Shown: piece after piece, positions 1 through 6,038 of the stretch | How the letters are laid out: every line of letters begins with the position of its first letter | Position numbering within the stretch: the stretch's first letter is position 1 | Assembly: GCA_029561145.1 (NCBI GenBank) | Contig: JAKQJM010000116.1 | Location: 1 to 32,252 of the forward strand | Origin: Pseudomonadota bacterium | GTDB taxonomy: Bacteria; Pseudomonadota; Gammaproteobacteria; Xanthomonadales; Rhodanobacteraceae | Length of the DNA stretch: 32,252 nt | Direction of reading: 5' to 3' | Notes under the pieces: model-generated | Seen by the model: the letters and a program-made list of their open reading frames with translations, nothing else | The model's database searches: none | What the model was told of the DNA's origin: nothing | Program-made: the position numbers and the translations under genes

Positions 1-128
1 GAAAATTCCGACATCCATGATCGCGCGATGACACGAGTCACGGAGGATGGCGAAGCAATGGGAGACACCCAAAAACAAAATCCGCCAGCGCGGCGGATGG
101 TGATGATCGAAAAGGGGTTTTTCTACAG
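1..128. other. Sequence beyond the attC: next cassette or array end, no gene recognised
   Basis: These bases follow the attC crossover on the minus strand and run off the window. I see no convincing coding frame. A minus-strand intrinsic terminator lies at 71-98, only about 35 nt after the attC. That fits the end of the array better than the start of an expressed cassette, but the missing sequence to the left decides this. Confidence 0.4.
71..98 (-). terminator. Intrinsic terminator downstream of the cassette
   Basis: Read on the minus strand, a perfect 7-bp stem (ATCCGCC / GGCGGAT, plus positions 80-86 and 92-98) with a 5-nt loop is followed at once by TTTGTTTTT. This is a standard Rho-independent terminator. 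It would stop transcripts coming through the cassette gene and its attC. In the plus direction no T-run follows. Confidence 0.7.
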
Positions 129-188
129 CTTCAACACCTGAGTTAAGACGCGCCGCGGAGCGGCGTCGGCTTGGACGAATTGTTAGAG
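129..188 (-). other. attC recombination site (59-base element) of the cassette
   Basis: On the minus strand the site begins with R'' CTCTAAC (182-188), continues with AATTC and a GTCCAAGC-like L'' box, has a GC-rich imperfect hairpin centre (GCCGC/GCGGC arms with a TCC loop), then a CTTAAC-containing L' box, and ends with R' GTTGAAG (129-135). The crossover would fall between G135 and T134. R'' and the cassette's own start (plus 535-547) are complementary over 13 bp. Box order and spacing match the attC sites of aadA-type cassettes as I remember them. The L''/L' pairing is slightly degenerate. The cassette gene's stop codon (143-145) lies inside the site. Confidence 0.88.
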
Positions 189-532
189 AGCAAGTGCCGA
201 GCAACTCCATAGGCAATGAGCGCCGTGGCCGGAAGCGCAACTAGATACCACCAAGCCGGGGTTAGGCCTACCGTGTCCACAAGGCTACTCCAGCTCAGTG
301 TTGCTGCGGAAACAACTAGTACCATGCCAAGGGAGACGGGCACGACGGCGATGGTCGCAGGCCCCCAAACAGGCGTGAACAGCAGCGTGGAGATGCCGGC
401 AATGAGCGCGGCACGATTATTCAGCGGCTTGGCACGGGTAAGACGAACGCATACCCATAAGATCAAGCCATAGGGAATGAGCCACGGTGCCAGAACCAAG
501 CAGTAGGTGAACACGAGAGCGACGACTGTCAT
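143..532 (-). CDS. Cassette-encoded small multi-pass membrane protein, unknown function
   Basis: This is the only gene of the cassette, 129 aa from ATG 532. The start lies 14 nt inside the cassette, after GTTAGAGAGCAAGCC, where GAGAG could act as a weak ribosome site. An upstream in-frame TTG at 610 is unlikely, because it falls in attI and coincides with the candidate promoter -35. The protein is strongly hydrophobic, with about four membrane segments (residues ~2-30, ~40-60, ~62-85, ~92-115) and a short polar tail. The last ~14 codons, through the TAA stop, are encoded by attC, as is common in cassettes. I recognise no family. Cassette location shows horizontal acquisition; a role in membrane stress, transport or defence would be a guess. 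Confidence 0.75.
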   Translation of the reverse strand: MTVVALVFTYCLVLAPWLIPYGLILWVCVRLTRAKPLNNRAALIAGISTLLFTPVWGPATIAVVPVSLGMVLVVSAATLSWSSLVDTVGLTPAWWYLVALPATALIAYGVARHLLSNNSSKPTPLRGAS

Positions 533-556
533 GGCTTGCTCTCTAACTATAAGTAG

Positions 557-572
557 GCCCCAGAAATGGGGC
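557..572. repeat. Perfect hairpin in the cassette leader
   Basis: GCCCCA (557-562) pairs with TGGGGC (567-572) around a GAAA loop. If the promoter at 582-610 is right, transcription starts around 575 and this hairpin sits at the extreme 5' end of the cassette mRNA. It might protect the transcript or take part in attI folding. No T-run follows, so it is not a terminator. Confidence 0.6.
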
Positions 573-581
573 GTAGCAGGG

Positions 582-610
582 ATATTCGGCTGGAGCTTAC
601 TTTCCGTCAA
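582..610 (-). promoter_or_regulatory. Candidate cassette promoter (Pc)
   Basis: On the minus strand TTGACG (plus 605-610) is followed after exactly 17 nt by GAATAT (plus 582-587). The -35 matches the sigma-70 consensus at 5 of 6 positions; the -10 is weak at 3 of 6. It points at the cassette and would place +1 near 575, about 43 nt before the cassette ATG. Integrons usually drive cassettes from a promoter inside intI or attI, which supports the call. Confidence 0.5.
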
Positions 611-624
611 GCCGTTTTCCTACG

Positions 625-640
625 CAAAATCAAGATTTTG
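625..640. repeat. 16-nt palindrome upstream of intI
   Basis: CAAAATC and GATTTTG form perfect 7-bp arms around AA. It overlaps a possible plus-strand -35 (TTGGCG, 638-643) for intI. It could be an operator or a recombinase-related site; its function is unknown. Confidence 0.4.
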
Positions 641-676
641 GCGATTTACCGAATGGGCGTAACAGCTGAACATGGC

Positions 677-688
677 GGTGATATCACC
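677..688. repeat. 12-nt palindrome just upstream of the intI ribosome site
   Basis: GGTGATATCACC is fully self-complementary and lies about 20 nt before the intI start. It resembles a dimeric repressor operator. It does not match the LexA boxes I know for Escherichia or Xanthomonas, so the SOS control described for some integrons is not evident here. Confidence 0.4.
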
Positions 689-705
689 CATCAAATGAGG
701 GCGTA

Positions 706-2040
706 ATGGAATACGCGCACGAAAACAAGGGCGTAACCGACAGGGCGGGAGAGCCGCGCGCGCCGCGCCTGATGGACGAAGTTCGGCGCAAGATCCGCGT
801 CAAACACTACAGCTTGCGTACCGAGCAAGCGTGTATGGGTTGGATACGCCGGTTCATATTGGCCAATGACAAACGCCACCCGCGTGATCTCGGGGCGGAC
901 GACGTCGAGCGCTTTCTGAGCGACCTCGCCATACGGGGAGGTGTCGCCGCCAGCACGCAGAATCAGGCGCTTTCAGCACTGCTGTTTCTCTATCGTGAAG
1001 TCCTGCGCGTCGATTTGCCCTGGATGAAGAATGTCGTCCGTGCGAAGCGGCCCCGGCGCCTGCCGACCGTGCTGTCGCGCGAAGAGGTGACCCGATTGCT
1101 CGGTGTCATCGAGGGGCGCCCATGGCTGATCGCAAGCCTGATCTACGGCAGCGGCATGCGCCTCATGGAATGTCTGCGTCTGCGGGTCAAGGATGTCGAC
1201 TTCGCGCGAAATGAAGTATGCGTTCGCGACGGCAAGGGAGGAAAAGATCGCCGCACATTGCTGCCGCGCTCGTTGCTCGGTCCATTGCAGCGCGAGATCG
1301 AGCGCGCGCGCCAGCTGCACGCAAACGATCTGTCTGCAGGGTTTGGCGCAGCGCGCCTGCCGCATGCATTGGCACGCAAGTACCCGCAGGCCGGCCGCGA
1401 GTTCGGCTGGCAGTTCCTGTTTCCATCGGCCAGCCGTTCACTCGACCCACTGGATGGAAGCGAGCGGCGCCATCATTTCGATGACGCGATCCTTTCACGC
1501 GCACTCGGCCGGGCGCGTATTGTGGTCGGGATTGTCAAACCCATCGGCGCGCACACGCTGCGCCACAGCTTTGCCACGCACTTGCTGGAAGACGGCTACG
1601 ACATCCGCACCATTCAGGAGCTGCTTGGCCACAAGGATGTCGCCACCACCCAGATCTACACCCATGTCTTGAATCGAGGCGGGCGAGGAGTGGTCAGCCC
1701 CCTCGACAAAGGGGATGACGGGAAGCGCCGCTTGGCGAAGGTCGGGTCTGAGCCCCCGGACCAGACCAGGGCCAGGCAGCGGCCAGCGCGCTCGCGTCTT
1801 GCTCGGGGCCTTCGCGGATTACGGCGGGTGGGGGGACAGCACGACGGGATCTCGGGAATCCTTCGAACTGGCTGCATTCTGGCTGAACGTGATTCCCTGC
1901 AGCCTGCCTGTTCGAGATCCTTCAACCGATCCATCTGCCCGGCCTCGCTATACTTCGACAACTCCAAACCCTCTGGTAGCGCGTGCCCGACCTCATCGAA
2001 CCAATCTGCATCACCGCCTATACGGCGACCTCGGCCCTAG
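706..2040 (+). CDS. intI: Integron integrase IntI (tyrosine recombinase) with abnormal C-terminal extension
   Basis: Catalyses attI x attC and attC x attC recombination. ATG 706 follows a GAGGG ribosome site. The N-terminal core-binding domain covers about residues 22-105. The catalytic residues are all present: R152, K180, H283, R286, H309 and nucleophile Y318. The insert diagnostic of integron integrases, absent from XerC/D, is seen at about 219-260 ([16 protein letters not shown], then a FPS motif). The typical family ending, [11 protein letters not shown], finishes near residue 334 (about 1707). The frame then continues for 110 residues of Arg/Pro/Ser-rich, low-quality sequence and overlaps the next gene by 58 nt. 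This suggests loss of the native stop or a joint to foreign sequence. The enzyme looks catalytically intact; the tail could affect folding. Confidence 0.9.
   Translation: MEYAHENKGVTDRAGEPRAPRLMDEVRRKIRVKHYSLRTEQACMGWIRRFILANDKRHPRDLGADDVERFLSDLAIRGGVAASTQNQALSALLFLYREVLRVDLPWMKNVVRAKRPRRLPTVLSREEVTRLLGVIEGRPWLIASLIYGSGMRLMECLRLRVKDVDFARNEVCVRDGKGGKDRRTLLPRSLLGPLQREIERARQLHANDLSAGFGAARLPHALARKYPQAGREFGWQFLFPSASRSLDPLDGSERRHHFDDAILSRALGRARIVVGIVKPIGAHTLRHSFATHLLEDGYDIRTIQELLGHKDVATTQIYTHVLNRGGRGVVSPLDKGDDGKRRLAKVGSEPPDQTRARQRPARSRLARGLRGLRRVGGQHDGISGILRTGCILAERDSLQPACSRSFNRSICPASLYFDNSKPSGSACPTSSNQSASPPIRRPRP
1949..1954 (+). promoter_or_regulatory. Candidate -10 of the polyene operon promoter
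   Basis: TATACT (5 of 6 to consensus) lies 28 nt before GTG 1983, inside the odd 3' tail of the intI frame. No good -35 at 16-18 nt is visible (TTCAAC at 1921 is too far). The rest of 1708-1982 shows one possible hairpin (GGTCTG/CAGACC arms near 1744-1768) and nothing else recognisable. Confidence 0.35.
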
Positions 2041-3179
2041 GGCGGGGTCTGGCCGATCATCTGGCGGCCCTGCGCGCGCGTCGCAGTGGCTTGCAGGCGA
2101 ACGATTTCACGAACGAGCCACTCGCATGCGCGATTGGCCGGGTCGAGGGGCTCGAACGGGCGGCGCTGCCCGACGGCCACGAGGCCTATGAGTGCCGCAA
2201 CAACCGCCTGGCCTGGCTGGCGATCGAGGCCGACGGATTTCACGAACAGGCGCGTGCGGCGATTGCGCGATACGGTGCCGATCGGGTTGCCCTGCTCGTA
2301 GCGACTTCGACATCGAGCATCGGCGCGACCGAGGAGGCTTACGCGCAGCTGGACGGCGAGCGCATGCCGATGGCACTGCGTCGACCGGAGGTGCATACCC
2401 CGCATTCGCTCGGCATCTTTCTATCGCATCTGCTCGGCACGCGCGGCCCGTGCCTGACCACGGCAACCGCTTGCTCGTCAAGCGCGAAGATCTTCGCCAA
2501 GGCAGAACGCATGATCCGACTGGGCGTTGTCGACGCGGCGATACTTGCTGGCGTCGATACGCTGTGCGGCAGCGTGATCTTCGGTTTCAATTCGCTGGAA
2601 CTGGTCGCGCCCGAGCCGTGTCGGCCGTTCGATGAGCGCAGGCGTGGCATCTCGATCGGCGAGGCGGCAGGCTTCGCCCTGGTCGAGCGCAAGGCGCCTG
2701 CCGCCGCGCCGCGCCTGATCGGATGGGGCGAATCGAGCGACGCGCATCACATGTCGACTCCGCATCCGCAGGGTCTCGGCGCGCGCCTCGCCCTCGAGGA
2801 CGCACTGGCGCGTGCGGGCATTGCCGCGGCGCAGGTCGACTACATCAACCTGCACGGCACGGCGACGCCGAAGAACGACGAAGTCGAGGCCGGAGTGATC
2901 GCAACCGCTTTCAACGAAACGACACGCGCCAGTTCGAGCAAGGGCTGGACCGGACACACGCTCGGCGCGGCCGGCATCCTCGAATCGGTGATCAGCCTGC
3001 TCGCGATCGAGCATGGTCTGGTGCCGGGCACGCTCAACTGCGAGCAGCTCGATCCGGTGTGTGGTCCGCAGGTCACGCTGCAGAACGAATCGCGCGATGT
3101 GCGCATCGCGCTGAGCAATTCGTTCGGGTTCGGCGGCAGCAACTGCACGCTCGCGTTCGCGCGCGGAGACTGCGCATGA
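1983..3179 (+). CDS. Beta-ketoacyl-ACP synthase, FabF-like, aryl-polyene/xanthomonadin type
   Basis: A thiolase-fold condensing enzyme that would extend an acyl-ACP chain by decarboxylative Claisen condensation. 398 aa from a GTG start with a weak ribosome site. Active-site Cys164 lies in [10 protein letters not shown], His291 in [11 protein letters not shown], Lys320 and His325 in [14 protein letters not shown]; the glycine-rich end NSFGFGGSN is also typical. It heads a five-gene operon and overlaps the next gene by ATGA. The adjacent chain-length-factor-like gene, glycosyltransferase and halogenase point to polyene pigment synthesis rather than primary fatty acid synthesis. The exact product is inferred from context. 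Confidence 0.87.
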   Translation: MPDLIEPICITAYTATSALGRGLADHLAALRARRSGLQANDFTNEPLACAIGRVEGLERAALPDGHEAYECRNNRLAWLAIEADGFHEQARAAIARYGADRVALLVATSTSSIGATEEAYAQLDGERMPMALRRPEVHTPHSLGIFLSHLLGTRGPCLTTATACSSSAKIFAKAERMIRLGVVDAAILAGVDTLCGSVIFGFNSLELVAPEPCRPFDERRRGISIGEAAGFALVERKAPAAAPRLIGWGESSDAHHMSTPHPQGLGARLALEDALARAGIAAAQVDYINLHGTATPKNDEVEAGVIATAFNETTRASSSKGWTGHTLGAAGILESVISLLAIEHGLVPGTLNCEQLDPVCGPQVTLQNESRDVRIALSNSFGFGGSNCTLAFARGDCA

Positions 3180-3976
3180 GCGTGCTCGAGATTCGCGTCG
3201 AAGGCATGGGCTTCTGGGCACCCGGTTGGCCGGACTGGAACGCCGCACGCGCCGGATTGCGCGGGGAAGGACAGGCCGATCCCGCCGTGGTCAAGCCCAG
3301 TCCGACCTCGCTTGCTGCAGCCGAGCGTCGACGCGCGCCGTTGCCGGTATTGCTGGCCTGCGAGATCGCTGCCCAGGCCTGCGTCGCGTCCGCGCGTGCG
3401 GCCGATGCGTTGCCCTCGGTATTCGTTTCCACGCATGGGGATCTGGTCATCACCGATTACATGTGCTCGACGCTGGCCAGCGCGCCGCGCGAACTGTCGC
3501 CGATCCGCTTCCACAATTCCGTGCACAACGCGCCGGCGGGCTACTGGACGATCGCCGCGCACTGCCATGCCGCGTCGACCTCGATCAGCAGTTGGCATGC
3601 GAGTTTCGCGATTGCGCTATTCGAAGCGGCGGTCCAGGCCATCGCCGATGACACGCCCGTGCTGCTGTCGGCGTATGACGCGGAGTCGCCGGGTCCGCTG
3701 GCCGAGGTTTCGCCCGCATCCACGTTGTTCGGCGTCGCGATGGTGATCGCGCCTTGCGCAGGAAGCCGGCCTGACCTGCGCCTGCGTCTGCAGCCATCGA
3801 GTGCCGGTGCGCGGCTTTCGCCCGCGTTGCCCGCCGACTTCCAGGCACTGGCATCGACCAATCCGATGGCGGCGCAGAGCCTGCCGTTGCTGGCTGCGAT
3901 CGCGGCCGGCGCTGGTGGCGTGATCGAGCTCGCGGCCAGCGATCAGACCACGTTGGGCGTGGAGTTGTGCGCATGA
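3176..3976 (+). CDS. Beta-ketoacyl synthase-like chain-length factor (Ketoacyl-synt_2 type)
   Basis: 266 aa from ATG 3176, which overlaps the upstream stop by 4 nt. It carries HNSVHNAPAGYW (about 113-124), the hallmark of the short ketosynthase-like proteins found beside FabF-type enzymes in aryl-polyene and xanthomonadin clusters. It is much shorter than a full ketosynthase and has no Cys in a nucleophile-elbow context. It therefore probably acts as a non-condensing partner of the upstream enzyme, by analogy with chain-length factors of type II polyketide systems. Confidence 0.8.
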   Translation: MSVLEIRVEGMGFWAPGWPDWNAARAGLRGEGQADPAVVKPSPTSLAAAERRRAPLPVLLACEIAAQACVASARAADALPSVFVSTHGDLVITDYMCSTLASAPRELSPIRFHNSVHNAPAGYWTIAAHCHAASTSISSWHASFAIALFEAAVQAIADDTPVLLSAYDAESPGPLAEVSPASTLFGVAMVIAPCAGSRPDLRLRLQPSSAGARLSPALPADFQALASTNPMAAQSLPLLAAIAAGAGGVIELAASDQTTLGVELCA

Positions 3977-4752
3977 ACACGTCAGCCGCGCAGCGTGTCG
4001 CGATCCTGATTCCGGCATTGAACGAGGAGCTTGCGATCCGCCGTGTCGTCGAGTCGGCCCTGGCGGTGCTGCCCGATGTGATCGTGATTGATGACGGTTC
4101 GACCGATCGCACGCCGCAGATACTCGCCGATCTGCCGGTGATCCTGATTCGCCATTCATCGCCTAAGGGAAAGGGCGAGAGCCTGCGCGACGGGTTTCGC
4201 GAAGCGCTCCGCCGCGGTTTCGATGCGGTTGTCGCGATGGATGGCGATGGCCAGCATGACGCCGCCGATATCCCGCGCATGCTCGCCGCAGCGCGCAAGT
4301 ATCCCGACAGTCTCGTCATCGGCGCGCGCATCCGCACCCGCGAGAACCAGCCGAATGCGCGTCGCCGCGCCAATGCGGTCGCCGACTGGGGTATCTCGTG
4401 GGGCTGCGGCATTCCGGTCGCCGATACGCAAAGCGGGCAACGCTACTATCCGCGCAAGGTCATGCAACTGGTCGACCTGCCGGCGCAGGGCTTTGTCTTC
4501 GAAGCCGCGATCCTGATCGCCGCGGTGCGCGAACTCGGCTTTGGCGTGGTCTCGATTCCGATCGAGACGCGCTACAGCAGCGAGTTCCGCCTGAGCCATT
4601 TCCGCCCTGTGCGCGATATCACCCTGATCACCTTGTACACGATTGCGCGCGTGTTCCATTACCGTGATATTTTTGCCAGTTACCGGCGTTCGCATTCGAA
4701 GCCACCCCTGGTTTTCGATCCCGTCGTGTCCGTCATCCACGAGCCCGCATGA
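3973..4752 (+). CDS. Family 2 glycosyltransferase
   Basis: 259 aa from ATG 3973, which overlaps the preceding stop as ATGA; a GTG six nt upstream is possible but less likely. GT-A fold signatures: ILIPALNEE (11-19), VIDDGSTDRT (38-47) for nucleotide-sugar binding, and MDGDGQHD (89-96) with the metal-binding DxD. It resembles dolichyl-phosphate-mannose-synthase-like enzymes without obvious C-terminal membrane helices. In polyene pigment clusters such enzymes are thought to decorate the pigment or its lipid anchor. Donor and acceptor cannot be read from the sequence. Confidence 0.85.
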   Translation: MNTSAAQRVAILIPALNEELAIRRVVESALAVLPDVIVIDDGSTDRTPQILADLPVILIRHSSPKGKGESLRDGFREALRRGFDAVVAMDGDGQHDAADIPRMLAAARKYPDSLVIGARIRTRENQPNARRRANAVADWGISWGCGIPVADTQSGQRYYPRKVMQLVDLPAQGFVFEAAILIAAVRELGFGVVSIPIETRYSSEFRLSHFRPVRDITLITLYTIARVFHYRDIFASYRRSHSKPPLVFDPVVSVIHEPA

Positions 4753-6038
4753 ATCACGTCCCGATCCTCTTGCTGCAGCTGCTTGCGATCCTCGGTGCGG
4801 CGCGGATCTTCGCGGTGCTGCTGCGCCGCCTTGGCCAGCCGCCGGTGATTGGCGAAATGCTCGCCGGCATCGCGCTCGGTCCGATCGTGTTCGGCGCGCT
4901 TGCGCCGCAGGCCCAGGCGTTCCTGTTCGCATCGGCGAACCTCGGCGCGCTGAATGGCTTGAGCGAGATCGGACTCATCCTGTTCATGTTCATCGTCGGC
5001 GCCGAACTGCGCCTGCCCGGTGATGTGCGCCGGCACCTCGGCGCGGCCGGAGCGACCGGACTGTTCAGCGTATTGCTGCCGTTCGCACTCGGTCTGGCGA
5101 TCTCACCGGCATTGCACGAGCGGTTCGCGCCGGCCGGCATCGATTTCTGGTCGTTCGCCTTCTTCATGGCCGCGTCGATGTCGATCACGGCGTTTCCGGT
5201 CATGGCGCGCATCCTGCGCGACAACGGCATGACCGCGACACCGGTCGGTCGTCTGTCGTTGACCGCCGCCGCGCTGGCCGATGCACTCGCCTGGATCGCT
5301 CTCGCCTTCGTCGTCGCCCTGATATCGAGCAAGGCCGGCTGGTCGGCTTTCGCGATCACGATCGGCGGCTGCATCGGCCTGTCGGTGTTCCTGTTCTTCG
5401 CGCTGCGTCCGTGGCTGGCGCGCCTGCTGGCCCGGCACGCGCCTGACGGCCGTCCGCAGGCGGGGCTGTTCGCGCTGATCCTGATCCTGCTGTTCGCGAC
5501 GTCGGCGGCGACCAGCGCGCTCGGCCTGCATGCGGTGTTTGGCGCATTCCTCTTCGGTGCCGCCCTGCCGCGCGATGATCGCCTGCTGGAATGCCTGGGC
5601 GAGCGCATCGAACACGTGGCACTGGTCGCCCTGGTCCCGGTGTTCTTTGCGCTGGCCGGCCTCAACACGACAGCGGATGCGTTCGCCGGCGCGGGTTTCG
5701 GCGCGCTGGCCCTGATCCTCGTGGTGGCCGTCTTCGGCAAGGTACTTGGCGCGGTCGCTGGCGCGCGTGTCGGAGGATACGGATGGCGCGACTCGTTCGC
5801 CGTGGGTTCGCTGATGAATGCACGCGGGCTGATGGAGTTGATCGTCATCAAGATCGGTTTCGACATCGGTGTCATCGGCAGGGAGATGTTCACGATGCTG
5901 ATGGTGATGGCGGTATTGACGACCTTGATGACAACGCCACTGCTGATCGCATTCGCGCGCCCCGCGCCCCGTGATCGTCTTGCCCGGGATGCGGGCCGAA
6001 CCGAAGGAACCCGCGATGAGCGAAACCCCGCAACATGA
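4749..6038 (+). CDS. Cation:proton antiporter, CPA2 / Na+/H+ exchanger domain, no RCK domain
   Basis: 429 aa, almost entirely membrane-embedded, with the start overlapping the preceding stop as ATGA. N-terminal features typical of Kef-like exchangers include GQPPVIGEMLAGIALGP (about 29-45) and GLILFMFIVGAELR (about 75-88). The protein stops after the membrane domain and has only a short charged tail, so the cytosolic RCK domain of KefB/KefC is missing. Its position between glycosyltransferase and halogenase, overlapping both, suggests a role tied to the pigment pathway, possibly ion or pH balance or halide-linked transport. That role is inference. The transported ion is not determined. Confidence 0.85.
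   Translation: MNHVPILLLQLLAILGAARIFAVLLRRLGQPPVIGEMLAGIALGPIVFGALAPQAQAFLFASANLGALNGLSEIGLILFMFIVGAELRLPGDVRRHLGAAGATGLFSVLLPFALGLAISPALHERFAPAGIDFWSFAFFMAASMSITAFPVMARILRDNGMTATPVGRLSLTAAALADALAWIALAFVVALISSKAGWSAFAITIGGCIGLSVFLFFALRPWLARLLARHAPDGRPQAGLFALILILLFATSAATSALGLHAVFGAFLFGAALPRDDRLLECLGERIEHVALVALVPVFFALAGLNTTADAFAGAGFGALALILVVAVFGKVLGAVAGARVGGYGWRDSFAVGSLMNARGLMELIVIKIGFDIGVIGREMFTMLMVMAVLTTLMTTPLLIAFARPAPRDRLARDAGRTEGTRDERNPAT

Larger units (their letters stand above)
541..610 (-). other. attI region with cassette insertion point at 546/547
   Basis: On the minus strand the insertion motif GTTAGAG (plus 541-547) marks the junction; crossover is expected between its G and TT. Sequence upstream on that strand, toward intI, is the attI side. 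Its left limit is exact, but the extent toward intI cannot be set by eye because attI sites share little sequence outside the core. It holds a hairpin (557-572) and the candidate cassette promoter (582-610). Confidence 0.65.
1..1707. mobile_element. Chromosomal integron: intI, attI region, one gene cassette with attC
   Basis: The layout is that of an integron platform. An IntI-type recombinase gene runs rightward from 706. To its left an attI region ends at a crossover point (546/547), followed by a minus-strand cassette whose 3' end is an attC (129-188). The 13-bp sequences at 182-194 and 535-547 are perfect inverted copies, as expected of the R' and R'' ends of one cassette. Base composition to the left of intI is visibly less GC-rich than the operon to the right. 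Only one complete cassette is visible; sequence left of 129 is either the start of another cassette or the chromosomal end of the array. The right boundary is taken as the usual IntI C-terminus near 1707. Confidence 0.85.

Noticed and set aside
1-128. A second complete cassette with its own gene
   Set aside because: No start codon with a plausible coding frame is seen before the terminator at 71-98, and the left part is missing.
533-610. Extension of the cassette gene to a TTG at 610
   Set aside because: The extra 26 residues would be encoded by attI, upstream of the crossover, and the TTG coincides with the candidate -35 box.
677-688. LexA/SOS box controlling intI
   Set aside because: The palindrome does not fit CTGT-N8-ACAG or the TTAG-N-CTAA type boxes known to me.
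2723-3175. Upstream extension of the chain-length-factor frame
   Set aside because: It lies inside the ketosynthase gene in another frame and is Arg/Gly-rich; ATG 3176 with a 4-nt overlap gives the family N-terminus.
4754-5893. Long minus-strand frame opposite the antiporter
   Set aside because: Composition is Arg/Ala/Ser/Pro-rich with no hydrophobic or domain pattern; it is a shadow of the antiporter gene.
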